This document shows, in pieces, positions 46,237 through 56,206 of a DNA stretch of 64,000 nucleotides. Where the stretch lies: contig NZ_QCYG01000004.1 in assembly GCF_003072065.1 (NCBI RefSeq), positions 296,789 to 360,788 on the forward strand. Direction: 5' to 3'. This stretch comes from Thalassorhabdomicrobium marinisediminis. GTDB lineage: Bacteria; Pseudomonadota; Alphaproteobacteria; Rhodobacterales; Rhodobacteraceae. A program made the position numbers and the translations under genes. The first letter of the stretch is position 1. Every line of letters starts with the position of its first letter. The notes beneath the pieces were generated by a model. The model was not told where the DNA came from. It worked only from the letters and a program-made list of their open reading frames with translations, and ran no database searches.

Positions 46237-47316
46237 ATGCCAAAGTCCCTGAAAATTACCTTCGTCTCGCGAAAATGGCCACCGGCCATGGGCGGGATGG
46301 AAACCTATTCCGAGAGGCTCTGCAGCCACTTGCAAGCGCACAGTGAAGTCGAGGTGATCGCCCTGCCCGGGCACGCTGACGGCAGTACGCCCCGGCTATG
46401 GGAACTGGTGTGGTTCGGGGTGAAGACGGCCTTCTCGCTGTTTTTCCGGCGTCAAGCCGCACCAGTGATCCATGTTGCGGACATGGCCAGCTGGCCGCTT
46501 GCGCTGGCCGCCCGACTGCGGCGCCCCTTCGCGCGCTGCATTCTTTCGGCACATGGGACCGATGTGGCCTTTCCCGCGCGGGGAGGCATCGCAGGACGGC
46601 TCTATGGCGCATACCTGAGGCTTGGCGCAAATCTCCTCGGGGAGGTGACGGTGGTTGCCAATTCGGCGGCGACAGCCGCGGCGGCAGCGCGCTTTCGCTA
46701 TCGCGACATCGTCGTCGTGCCATTGGCCGCCGAAGCTCGGTTAGAAGGCACCGTGCCCGAAATGGCCGAACAGACCATACTTTTTTCGGGCCGGCTCGTT
46801 GAACGCAAAGGGTGCCGCTGGTTCATTGAGACAGTATTACCGCATCTGCCCGAGAGGATAGCCCTGGAGGTTGCTGGGACAATCTGGTGCGACGAGGAAG
46901 GCAAGGCACTCGACACACCGCGTGTACGCTATTTGGGTCGTCTCGATCAGGCGGCTCTCTACCGTCACATGGCGGCAGCCATGTGCGTCATCGTTCCGAA
47001 TATTGAACTCGAGAATGGTGAGTTCGAAGGCTTCGGACTCGTGGCTGTCGAGGCTGCGGCGGTCGGCGGCGTTGTCGTCGCTGCAAGACATGCAGGTCTG
47101 CAAGAGGCGGTCCAAGACGGTGAGACGGGTTTTCTGGTTGCCCCGGGCGATGCCGCCCGATGGATCGAGCTGATCACTGACATCGCAGGCTGGACCCCCG
47201 AAAAGCGGGCGAAGTTCACGGAACGGGCGCGAACTGCCGCAGCCGACTATTACAACTGGGACCGCGTAGCGCGTGATACCGTCCGCCATTATGCCGGTGA
47301 ACGTGCTGGGCCGTGA
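46237..47316 (+). CDS. GT4-family glycosyltransferase
   Basis: This 359-residue cytosolic or membrane-associated retaining glycosyltransferase has the GT-B fold. It starts with ITFVSRKWPPAMGGMETYSERL, the glycine-rich acceptor loop typical of GT4. The second half has ILFSGRLVERKGCRWFIE near 188 and the donor motif EGFGLVAVEAAAVGGVVVAA near 267. The C-terminal QDGETGFLVAPGD follows. It overlaps or abuts the UPF0104 gene. The sugar and acceptor are unknown; the neighbours suggest a lipid-linked glycan. Confidence 0.88.
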   Translation: MPKSLKITFVSRKWPPAMGGMETYSERLCSHLQAHSEVEVIALPGHADGSTPRLWELVWFGVKTAFSLFFRRQAAPVIHVADMASWPLALAARLRRPFARCILSAHGTDVAFPARGGIAGRLYGAYLRLGANLLGEVTVVANSAATAAAAARFRYRDIVVVPLAAEARLEGTVPEMAEQTILFSGRLVERKGCRWFIETVLPHLPERIALEVAGTIWCDEEGKALDTPRVRYLGRLDQAALYRHMAAAMCVIVPNIELENGEFEGFGLVAVEAAAVGGVVVAARHAGLQEAVQDGETGFLVAPGDAARWIELITDIAGWTPEKRAKFTERARTAAADYYNWDRVARDTVRHYAGERAGP

Positions 47317-47329
47317 GGGGAGATATGCG

Positions 47330-48190
47330 TTGGCTGGCCTTAAAACGATGCTGAAGCGCCCTGCCATCCGTTCCGGTTTCGGGGTTATCGGCTTGGCCGT
47401 GTTGGCTTTTGGCGCGGCTTGGGCCGTAGCCTCGCTGGATCTGACCTGGTCAGTTATCTCGCCTTTACATCTGGCCCTAAACCTTCTGGTGTTGACACCT
47501 GCGCTGCTGGGTGTTGCGGCGTTGTCTTTGAAGATCACCGCCGGTGCGATCGGGCGCGATGTGCCCAACGTCTTGGCCCTCCAGGTGGTCTCGGCGGCCA
47601 ATGTCGCTGAGCTTCTGCCGCTTCCAGGTGGCGCGCTTGTGCGGGGGGCCGCTTTGGTCAAGGTCGGTGCCGGAGTTGGCGAGGCGGCGCGCGTTGTCTT
47701 GCTCACAGCTCTACTGACGCTCGGCGTGACACTTGCACTCTCGGGCATGGCGCTTGGAGCGCTGAGTGACGTGATCTTGTACTGGATCGCCGCTGCGGCG
47801 CTGGCCGCCGTGCTCGTTGTCTTCGTGCTGCTCTCCCGCCATGCCGCTCTGCGCTATCTCGTGGCCATGGTCATGATCCGTCTCGTCACTCTCGCGGTGA
47901 CGGTGCTCAGGCTGGTTGTGGCTTCTGCCATGCTCGGGTCGAGTTTCGGCTGGATCGAGGCGGTGCTTTATTCTGCGGCACCCACGGTCGGGGCGGCGGT
48001 GGGGATCGTGCCCGCGGGCCTGGGGGTAAACGAGGCGATTGCAGCCGGCCTTGCAACTTTGATCGCCGCCTCTCCGGCGACGGCCTTTCTCGCAATCGCC
48101 CTGAACCGTGCCCTCGACCTCGCGGTCGGAGCCGCAATGGTGCTGGCCGGTTCTCTGTTTCGGACGAAGGCAGGAGTCAAAAACAACTAA
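47330..48190 (+). CDS. UPF0104/lysylphosphatidylglycerol-synthase-TM-like membrane protein
   Basis: This is a polytopic membrane protein of about 286 residues with seven or eight helices. It resembles the transmembrane domain of MprF and the AglD/UPF0104 family, with NVAELLPLPGGALVRGAALVKVGAG near 75 and IVPAGLGVNEAIAAGLATLIAASP near 230. The start is a TTG at 47330 preceded by GAGGGGAG at a spacing of 7. An in-frame ATG at 47291 without a ribosome site would overlap the glycosyltransferase. It may flip or bind a lipid-linked sugar. Confidence 0.78.
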   Translation: MAGLKTMLKRPAIRSGFGVIGLAVLAFGAAWAVASLDLTWSVISPLHLALNLLVLTPALLGVAALSLKITAGAIGRDVPNVLALQVVSAANVAELLPLPGGALVRGAALVKVGAGVGEAARVVLLTALLTLGVTLALSGMALGALSDVILYWIAAAALAAVLVVFVLLSRHAALRYLVAMVMIRLVTLAVTVLRLVVASAMLGSSFGWIEAVLYSAAPTVGAAVGIVPAGLGVNEAIAAGLATLIAASPATAFLAIALNRALDLAVGAAMVLAGSLFRTKAGVKNN

Positions 48191-48551
48191 CCTTTACTAC
48201 GTCCAGCGGGCGCACGACCAGACACACTCAAGCACGCCGCTGCGACATCGGGCGATGTATGCGGTGTTCCGGTTTGAGGATATTTTTTAGGGGGTTTACG
48301 ACGCGCTGGTTCGTTTCGTGTCCTTCGTGCCGATGCATGCCCACAGCCCTACCCACGAGGTCAGTGATCTCTCGACCCTTACCCACGATGTTCGGAACAC
48401 ATCATCGGGGCCGAAGCGTGGCTGGCAGGACTGGACGGATGCGCAAATCGCCGCGGTGGCGCATTTTCGCGGGCCCGGCATGGCCGTAAATGGCTGTGGT
48501 ATGTAGCCAGAGTGGCGTGTGTGGGTCCGTGCCGCGGGCCCGCTCGGAACT
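48191..48551. other. No supported gene (between convergent glycan genes)
   Basis: These 361 bases lie between two convergent transcription units. A 62-codon frame at 48318-48506 has no recognisable features. I see no clear terminator. Confidence 0.4.
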
Positions 48552-50237
48552 TCAGAAGGGTAGCTGCCAGAACCCCGCATAGACGCCGCCGGACGGCAGC
48601 GCATTCGGGCGCGGCGCACCGTGCGTGTCCCAGACAAGGCGGAAACTCTGATTGGCCGCACCCGTGGCCACGACAGGGGTACTGATATCGAGTGTCATGC
48701 CGTCCGTCAGCATCTGCCCATCGATCATGACGGGGGCCGCACTTTCCAGTCGGTAGCGACCCGGGATCGGCAAAACGATTGTTTCGGGTTCCGCACCCAG
48801 CATCACCTCGCGCCCCGCCAGCCAGATCACCCCCGAGTAATGCACATAGGCCGAGCGAAGTACCGCCTGATCATCTGGTAGGAGCAACATGGGGTGATCC
48901 TGCACACGCGGGGCGGTCATCGCGTGGTGAAGCGCCCAACGGTTGGCCAGCAGCAGGGGCGGCGCTGTGTGTTCAATCTGATCGGCCATGACCGGTTGCC
49001 CTGCAGCGCGATATCGCGCGAGGCCCCAGGTCGACATGAAGAAGTCCGCGCGTGGGAAACTCGCAACCATGGCGTTGTGGTCGATGTAATGCACCGGATC
49101 AGGAAACAGCCGGTGAACCTCCGCCAGCGTGGCCCGCTGGAGGCCCGCGCCCTCAGACAAGGCCTTGACCGCCTGGCCGGTGCCGGTCGCCAGCATGAGC
49201 GTGACAAGGGCACCCAGCGCGCGCCCCCTGCCGAGAGCGGACGCCCCGACCGCCGCAACGACCATAAACGGCGGCGTGATATAGGCGAAGAAATAGGGAA
49301 AGGCGTTGCGGTAGAAGAGCACCGACAGCACCAGCGGCAGCACCAGGCCCATGCGGACTAACCTTGTCCGGATTGACCCGGGAGCCGTCAGGCCGAGCAA
49401 AGCAAGCATCACCGCCCCGATGCTCAGAAGCGCCCAAAGCAACGCTTCACGTGACCGGGGAACTAGGCCTGCGTCGAGCAATGCAGTCGTGAGAGCGTTG
49501 TGTGCGTTTGCGGTTGTTTCATTGCCTGGCGCACTGACAATCCCTGCGGCGTGCCCGATGTAGAGCCCGGCCGCAACGGCAAGGCCGATGATCCCGGCCA
49601 GCAGAATACGCAGGACCACGCGCCGGTCGTCCCAGCGCCAGACGAGCGCCCCGAGATAGGCTGGCAGATAGAACACCGCCTTGATCGTGACCAACAGCCC
49701 ACCCGCGCTGAGAAGCGCGACGGCGACGATCTGCCAGGCCGACATACGCCCCGTCATCATGATCGCCAGCGCGCCCATCAGGAACGCGGCCGCAATCGGG
49801 TCGGCGCGAAAGCTGGTGCTGTGCGCCAGCACGAACCCTGAGGTCAGGAATGCAATGACCGCGATATCGGCCGCATCTCGCTCCGTCAGTTCCCGTGAAA
49901 TGCGGTGTATCGAGAAAACCGTCGTCGCGAAGAGGGCCGTCATCACGAGACGCGCCACGAATATTTGCCCCATCTCATGGCCGGGTACATGCGCGATCCA
50001 GCCGAACGCATGCACGAAGGCGGTCTGAAGGGGGCGGTCGAGACGCCCGTCCTGATTAGCATAAACCTGGCTGAGAAAGTAGAACTCGTCCCAGTTTACG
50101 TTTCGCGTCCAAGCAAGAGCCACAAGGATCGTGGTCGCGACAACAGCCACGGCGCGCATGACCTCACGCACTGACATTTGGGTCAAAGGCCCATGGCCGT
50201 GTTGCGCGTGGCCGGAGTTCACCAACTCACGCAGCAT
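48552..50237 (-). CDS. GT-C (ArnT/PMT-like) membrane glycosyltransferase
   Basis: This 561-residue inner-membrane protein has about eleven helices followed by a C-terminal soluble domain from residue 380. The GT-C mark is the acidic pair NWDEFYFLSQVYANQDGR in the first periplasmic loop (near 48), and SFRADPIAAAFLMG near 135 fits the second acidic loop. Such enzymes use polyprenyl-phosphate sugars. It overlaps the GT2 gene end by 11 bases and is downstream of it in one operon. I start at ATG 50237; a TTG one codon before is possible. Confidence 0.8.
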   Translation of the reverse strand: MLRELVNSGHAQHGHGPLTQMSVREVMRAVAVVATTILVALAWTRNVNWDEFYFLSQVYANQDGRLDRPLQTAFVHAFGWIAHVPGHEMGQIFVARLVMTALFATTVFSIHRISRELTERDAADIAVIAFLTSGFVLAHSTSFRADPIAAAFLMGALAIMMTGRMSAWQIVAVALLSAGGLLVTIKAVFYLPAYLGALVWRWDDRRVVLRILLAGIIGLAVAAGLYIGHAAGIVSAPGNETTANAHNALTTALLDAGLVPRSREALLWALLSIGAVMLALLGLTAPGSIRTRLVRMGLVLPLVLSVLFYRNAFPYFFAYITPPFMVVAAVGASALGRGRALGALVTLMLATGTGQAVKALSEGAGLQRATLAEVHRLFPDPVHYIDHNAMVASFPRADFFMSTWGLARYRAAGQPVMADQIEHTAPPLLLANRWALHHAMTAPRVQDHPMLLLPDDQAVLRSAYVHYSGVIWLAGREVMLGAEPETIVLPIPGRYRLESAAPVMIDGQMLTDGMTLDISTPVVATGAANQSFRLVWDTHGAPRPNALPSGGVYAGFWQLPF

Positions 50238-51216
50238 CAAGTGGCTGGACTTTCGGCCGCGCGACCGTTTCGCTGCGAGACTGGGGAGCGCGCAAAAGAT
50301 CGCGAGCTCGGATATCTTCCAGTAGGGTGCGGTTAGCGGCGATGAGGTCGGCCAGAATGCCGACGGCGGTCAGCACGGTCGCAATCGCCAGAAGAGCTGC
50401 TGCGATCACGAGGGATTGCACGTGCCCGGTGCCGTCGCCGGACATGAAGAAGACAAGGAAACGCACGATCGCGACCAGGGCCGGAAGCGCGAAGATGGCA
50501 GCAATGGACACGAAGAAATGGATGGGTGCGTAAATCACGAACACCCGCAGGATTGTCTTAGCCGAACGCATCACATACTCGCGCGTGCTCCGAAACAGTC
50601 GAGAGGGCCGGGTCACCTCATTCACGCCGACAGGTACCGAAGTCATCGGGATGCGTTTGCGGCCTGCCTGGATGATGGTTTCGAGCGTGTAGGTGTAGGT
50701 GTTGATCACGCAAAGCCGGGCTGCAGCATCTCGGGCGTAGGCGCGAAAGCCTGAAGGCGCGTCGGGGATGTCACTATCGCTCGCCTGCCGGACCACCCAG
50801 CTTCCCAGCCTCTGAAGCGCCTTCTTCACCGCCGAAAAGCTCTCGATCTCGGTAATCGGACGTGCGCCAACAACGATCTGCGCGGTGCGTTCGAGGATGG
50901 GTGCGATCAACGCCGGAATATCATCAGCCGAGTACTGGTTATCCGCATCTGTATTCACGATGATATCCGCGCCGAGTGCGAGTGCCTCCTCGATTCCCGC
51001 TGAAAAAGCACGGGCGAGGCCAACATTCGAAGGCATCCTGAGAATATAATCCGCGCCCGCCTCGCGCGCCACCGTTACCGTCTGGTCGGTAGAACCGTCG
51101 TCGATAACGAGAATTTCAACCACCGCAATGCCCGGGATACTGCGCGGGATCGCGCGGATTGCAGAGGCGATTGTTTCTTCTTCGTTTAGCGCAGGGATCT
51201 GTACGATAAGCTTCAT
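50227..51216 (-). CDS. GT2 polyprenyl-phosphate glycosyltransferase (DPM1/GtrB-like)
   Basis: This 329-residue protein has a GT-A domain (residues 1-220): IVQIPALNEEETI, VIDDGSTDQT, and the DxD motif NTDADNQYSADDI. A C-terminal pair of hydrophobic helices (VIYAPIHFFVSIAAIFALPALVAIVRFLVFF and VIAAALLAIATVLTAVGILADLI) anchors it. It likely makes a polyprenyl-phosphate-linked sugar that the adjacent GT-C enzyme uses, a partnership known from GtrB/GtrII and DPM1 systems. It is the first gene of a two-gene minus-strand operon. Confidence 0.88.
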   Translation of the reverse strand: MKLIVQIPALNEEETIASAIRAIPRSIPGIAVVEILVIDDGSTDQTVTVAREAGADYILRMPSNVGLARAFSAGIEEALALGADIIVNTDADNQYSADDIPALIAPILERTAQIVVGARPITEIESFSAVKKALQRLGSWVVRQASDSDIPDAPSGFRAYARDAAARLCVINTYTYTLETIIQAGRKRIPMTSVPVGVNEVTRPSRLFRSTREYVMRSAKTILRVFVIYAPIHFFVSIAAIFALPALVAIVRFLVFFMSGDGTGHVQSLVIAAALLAIATVLTAVGILADLIAANRTLLEDIRARDLLRAPQSRSETVARPKVQPLDAA

Positions 51217-51807
51217 TTGATTTAAACCTTGAATGTGCCTCTGGACGTTATGTTGAGTAGTTTAGGCAGAATTATGACGCGACAGCGAAATCTTTCGACA
51301 GTTGTGATTTTTTGCGTCAAGAGCCTCGCTCGATAGACGCTGCCATCGACCGCATTGAGCTATTTGCTTTTTTTGTCGCCGGAGGAAACGACAAACGCTG
51401 CGTTCGAAACTTCGGGGCCGGATTCGTCCGCGCTGGCCTTCAAATCTCTCTGAATACAGCGTCCGAGCATTAGCGACCGCTCTGGGCAAAGCCGCAATCC
51501 GCAGTTTCAAATCTCCATAGGCCCAGCAGGCCCGCCGGCAATCCCAAACCCACGATTTCGTGCTTGCGCGCTTCTCCGACGCCCGCCGGCACCGCACACT
51601 ACTCGACCCTCTCGCACGGCATCCGAGAAACCTGCAGCACTGCGGCCATTGGTGCACCGCAGCAGACTGACAGCGCACATTAGGCGTTGAATGTCTGCTT
51701 TCTCTCATCTGAGATGACACCCGAGCGCCTGTAGCGAATGCACACTTTCCGCCCTTCATGTCGGAGGCGGCGAACGGCGCAAACTTGCCGTTCAACTGCC
51801 GATCGAG
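51217..51807. other. No supported gene (intergenic stretch with repeat-like ends)
   Basis: About 590 bases. A 178-codon minus-strand frame at 51262-51795 is cysteine- and arginine-rich and not protein-like. The stretch near 51750-51780 (TCGGAGGCGGCGAACGGC) closely resembles one at 56410-56430, so a shared intergenic repeat may be present. It ends just before the nuclease remnant. Confidence 0.4.
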
Positions 51808-52509
51808 ATGATTGCACGTGTGGCCATTGGACAGTCCCGAACCGTGGAGCGGATCCTACGAACCACCGGTGACTTACCCGCAGGCTATCCCAAAGGAGGA
51901 TTCGAAGGCGCAAGGAAGCTTTTGACTGTCGGAACCGGCGACAAAACTTATAACCGGGATGGCTGGGTGTTTCAGGTTATTTCCTGGAACGCCGCGCATC
52001 GGTCTGATGAAGACGCGCTGATCCGCTCACCTCAGATGATCAAGGCTGACAAGGGCTTGGACGGGCTCATAATCGAGTTCGATGATGACTGCATTGCGCA
52101 TGTAGTCATCTGTGAAGAGAAGGCGACCGAACATCCCAGACAAAAGGTCAAATCTCAGTTCTGGCCAGAGTTTGAACATCTCGAGACAGGTGCGCGCGAC
52201 AATGAGCTGATTGCATCGGTTACGTCGCTCCTTGAGAAATCGGATGATCCGGATCCCGATCAAGCTGTCGCCGATATCCTTTGGAAAGAGAAACGTGCCT
52301 ATCGAGTGGCCGTTACAGTCGGTGAAAAGCACGCCTCCTAAAAAGGGCGTAAGCGCCTGTTCAAAGGGTACGAAGGCAAGGTGTCGGGCGACACAGAACG
52401 ACGCCGTGCGGAAACCTTAGTGTTAGACAATGTGCGTGAGTGGCTGGACGGAATTGCCAAGCAAGCGCTTGCGGCAATAAATAAAGCGGAGATCGACAGC
52501 CTTGTATGA
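51808..52509 (+). pseudogene. Broken PD-(D/E)xK-like nuclease, partner of the helicase
   Basis: The frame encodes 177 residues, then an in-frame TAA (52339-52341), then 55 more residues in the same frame to a TGA at 52507. The protein shows a nuclease-like core: GLDGLIIEF followed by VVICEEKATE, which fits the D...ExK pattern of PD-(D/E)xK enzymes, and RDNELIASVTSLL. The second part (RLFKGYEGKVSGDTERRRAETL, residues after the stop) continues the fold, so the stop is likely a premature mutation. Its end overlaps the helicase frame by 8 bases. I infer a nuclease-helicase defence pair of Hachiman-like organisation; a family name is not proven. Confidence 0.65.
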
Positions 52510-55500
52510 TCCAGAAACAGCAGCTCTAATCCGATCCACGCCAGAACTTGATGATCTGGATATTGAGGCATTACCAGATCGGCTCGCACGCGTATTTGCG
52601 GAAATTGTATCTGCCCGTGTGATGCTGCGCGAAGGCGACGCCGATCTTGCTTCGCTCAATGACACCACACGGTATGCACGCCGGCTGGCCCAAACCAACG
52701 AAGCTTTGGTGGCAATCGATCCTGATCGGGAAAACCGAGCTGCTGCAGGCTTTGTTGCGGCGAGCGCTTACCAGTTATTGTATCAAGCCCAAGCGCTCTC
52801 GGAACCCGAACGACCTGCTGCGTTTGTGACACCTGAAGGAATCAGCCCGGAAATCTCAGCAATGCTGCTTTTTCTGGTTGCTGAAGCATCGGCCGACGCG
52901 GCGGAGGTTGCCGCTGCCATGCGCATTCCAAGCGGTGACAGACTTCAATCCGAATTGATTCTTCATCTAATTATGTTGGCAAATGGCCAAGTTGGTCGGA
53001 TTCGACGGCACAAACGACCCCGACAAGCTGACCTTGTCACTGGTTCGGGGGGCGAACGCGCAAATGCTGCGCTTTACTATCGGATCTTGCGAGGCATTCG
53101 GGCACTCGCCTATGTGCTTCAGGGAACACGCATCAGAGGATTTGTGAATCCGATTGCTGTCTTCACTGAAGTCAAACAATTGGCTGCGCCCGGCGCAGAG
53201 GAGTTCGACGAAGGATCCCCCGACTGGGCAGTCGCGGTATTCCCAGGGCCGTTTCATTTGGCAAGTCTACTGATCGCAGCAGGATCGGCGCTAATTGGCG
53301 GTGCGGTCGTTAACTTGCCTCCTCCAGAGGGAGTGGACGGAGACCAGGGCTACTGCAATGGAAACGGTCGCTGAGACGCGACCATATCTTTGGCGCAATT
53401 ACAGAGACGCTGTTGAGCAAGGATATCTGGAAATTGGAACGTCATCGGCCATCGGTTTTCCAACCGGAGCCGGCAAGTCTACAACAGCCCAACTCAAGAT
53501 CCATGCAACACTGTTGTCAGGTCGAAAAGCGGTCTTTCTGGCCCCCACCCATGCCCTCGTGGACCAGACAACGCGGGACCTCCGCGTTGCCTTCCCACGG
53601 GCAACGGTGCGCGGAGAGCGCATCGACGAATTTGGATTTTCGAGTCAGAGAGAAGACCTACCCGACCTCATGGTTATGACGCCCGAGGCCTGCCTGCTTT
53701 CAAGCCACATAGAGCCAGAACGATTTGATGATGTCGGCCTTCTGATTTTCGACGAGTGCCATCTTATGCATGACAATACAGATGGGGACCGACGGGCGAT
53801 CGACGCAATGCTCTGTATCTTGGGCTTCACGCGTGTCGCACCTGATGCTGATATCGTACTCTTGTCCGCAATGTTGAGATTTACGGATGAACTCAGCGGT
53901 TGGCTTGAGGAGCTTACGGGTAGAAAATCTTTGCCTCTCGAGAATGCATGGAAACCCACCCGCCAACTTAGAGGATATGTTGTTTATGACGCCAAACGAC
54001 ACGCTAAGCTGGAAAAACTGCTAAGAGCCGAACGTGTAAAGAAGCCAAGGGAGGCGTTCCAGTCGCTGTAAAGCGTCAGCTCACTGCCACGCCAAAAGGG
54101 TTCTTCAGTGTCAAGCAAACGTGGGCGTCTCAAGTTCGGCGGGATTATACGCTGGTTCCGCTGCTTGATACCGCTCTTGAATTTTCAACCAACAAGTTCT
54201 GGAAGCTGACCCCCAACTCTGGGGTTGTCGCAGCGTCCATTGCTGTTGCAGCTGCGCAGGCCGGTTTGCGCACGCTTGTCTTTTCGCAGTCCACTCCAAA
54301 TGCGTTCTCAATCTCAGAAAAGGCACGCGAGGCGTTTGAGGATTGTGACGTCAAACTAACCGAAACTGAGCAGCGGTATTATGAAGTTGCTGTCGATGAA
54401 ATGGGGGGAGCAGACCAGCTCTACCTGACTCTCCAAAGCGGAAAGCTTGTGTCGCAGGCCGCCACACATCACGGCCAACTGCTTCCAGAGGAAAGGCAGC
54501 TGGCCGAAACACTTTATAGGCGCGATGAAGCGCTGTCGGCTCTCGCTGCAACCCCAACCCTCGGCCAGGGCATGAACCTGCCCGCAGATCTGGTGATCAT
54601 CGCAGAAGATAGCCAATACGACGTGGCATCGGGACGCAAAGACCTCTTGGAACCGGAAGATCTACTCAATGCCGCCGGGCGGGCTGGCGAAAGCGCGACA
54701 GGCATCGTCTTGGTCATCCCCGGAAAAGTTGTTCCGCTGGATGATGCCGAAAATAAGATTGGTGAGAGATGGACGCGTCTCCGCGCGATCTTTGGCCAAT
54801 CTGACCAGTGCTTAGTTTTGGACGATCCGTTTACTGCACTGATGGATCGCATACATGACAAAGCATGAGATATCGGCGATCTGGAACGGTATGTCGTCGC
54901 GCGGCTTGCAGAGACAGATCAAAGTGAAGACGGTGTCCTCGATGTGCGGCTTGGTCTATCGAGAAGCTTCGCCGCGTATCGCAAACGTCAGGATGCACAA
55001 GAAGATTGGGTGGATAGCAGGACAGCAGCCGCCCTTTCTCTCTTGACGGATGATAACGAAATCCTTCCCGTTGAATCCCTGTCTCTGCGCAACACCGCCT
55101 CTATGTTGGGTCTTCCGGAAGATGTCCTGAAGGACCTGTCTGATGCTCTTGTCGAGGAGGGGTTTCAGAGTCTTCAGACGGTTGGAGTATTGTGTGATTG
55201 GGTGTTCGAGTGGCTGGCTGCAACACGTGAACATTTGGCACGAGTGATCAAGCCTGACAGTTTGAAGTACCTGTTCGGAACGGACTTCAAAAAGCTTAAG
55301 GACGATGCTCAGCGCGCATCTTTTGCTCTTCCTAAATTGCAGGCAGCGTTGAAGCTGTGGATGAATGGCAAGCCTCTCAAGTCGATCCAAAAGGCCCTGT
55401 CTGACAAATCCCGAGACATTAAGCGCAGTACAAGTGCCCGAAAGTTCGTTATTCAGCTTATTCCGGATATCGCACATCTGATGGGAGTCCCTCTTCAGAT

Positions 55501-55597
55501 CTTGCAGGGTCACAGCAATGTACACGCCGATGAAAAGATCAGTCCAAGTACTGCCTTAGGCCTTGCCAATCTTTGCGTCAGACGCGGCTTCGATTAG
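52502..55597 (+). pseudogene. Decayed SF2 (DEAD/DEAH-type) helicase of the nuclease-helicase pair
   Basis: Three frame pieces read as one protein of about 1030 residues. Piece 1 (52502-53374) is a helical N-terminal region. Near 53339 an extra G shifts the frame: VNLPPPEGVD continues as ETRATAMETVAETRPYLWRN. Piece 2 (to 54071) holds Walker A SFPTGAGKST-like IGFPTGAGKST, VFLAPTHALVDQT and Walker B LIFDECHLMH. A second shift near 54050 leads into TATPKGFFSVKQTW, then LVFSQST, TPTLGQGMNLPAD and the motif VI variant NAAGRAGES. A TGA at 54866-54868 interrupts, and DIGDLERYVVARL continues in the same frame. With two shifts and a stop, the gene is dead unless recoded. Confidence 0.68.
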
Positions 55598-55604
55598 CGC
55601 GGAA

Positions 55605-55802
55605 ATGGCGACCTTTGGGACACTAATGTCGTCAGCAAAATGGTCTCGACGTGAAGTGCATAGAGATTTTGCATCCATCACACCCTATCTCCGGCCGGCA
55701 GGTGAGCACGAAACCGTCGACGGACTTGAGTTGCGCGTTGAGTTGGCTTCAGATGAAGAACTCAGCAACAGAAGTTTTCCCGATCCGTTCCAAGACGATT
55801 GA
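55605..55802 (+). CDS. Possible small ORF after the helicase remnant
   Basis: A 65-residue frame from an ATG at 55605 (KWSRREVHRDFASITPYL, LELRVELASDEELS). It could be a small third gene of the defence operon or the residue of one. Its 3' end lies antisense to the AAA ATPase remnant, which argues that one of the two is not real there. No family is recognised. Confidence 0.25.
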   Translation: MATFGTLMSSAKWSRREVHRDFASITPYLRPAGEHETVDGLELRVELASDEELSNRSFPDPFQDD

Positions 55803-56206
55803 TAACGGACGATACAGCTTCAATGCGGCGAGAAGCACCTTCTTCGCCTCTTCAACGCCTTCGGTTATTTCTGGTGCTCTTTTCGAAGGGCCGCGTTGAC
55901 GAGAAGGTTGGACGTCTTCTCATTGCTGCCGAAGTCCTCGTCGTAGGGGCGAATCATCAGGACGCATTCCGGGTCGAGTTCAGTATCGTTCTCGTCGAGT
56001 ACCGACCGTTTCGTCGGCCGGTTTGGGAACATCCTGTCTGACGATTTCTTCCTGTCGGCAATGTCCTGAAACGTTTTCGCGAGCGATGATTTCATCGCCC
56101 CGTTTGGTGCGTATAGCGCAGCCGCATTACATTTCTTGAAGTCGAACGCGTGCTCCAACTTCCGGATTCCGTAACAATACTCTAGATCCAAGTTTAATGA
56201 TTGCAT
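55751..56206 (-). pseudogene. Truncated AAA-family ATPase (N-terminal fragment)
   Basis: The first 113 residues (from ATG 56206) match the start of a defence-type AAA ATPase: YGIRKLEHAFDF, a Walker A variant APNGAMKSSLAKTF, RMFPNRPTKRSV, and VLMIRPYDEDFGSNEK. After KEHQ a frameshift near 55865 joins ITEGVEEAKKVLLAALKL in another frame for about 35 residues, and then the similarity ends at about 55751. The rest of the protein, probably 500 or more residues, is absent. Confidence 0.65.

Noticed and set aside
48318..48506. A 62-codon frame between the glycan operons
   Set aside because: There is no ribosome site, family or codon pattern that supports a gene.
51262..51795. A 178-codon minus-strand frame
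   Set aside because: It is rich in Arg/Ser/Cys, has no family resemblance and no good start; treated as intergenic.
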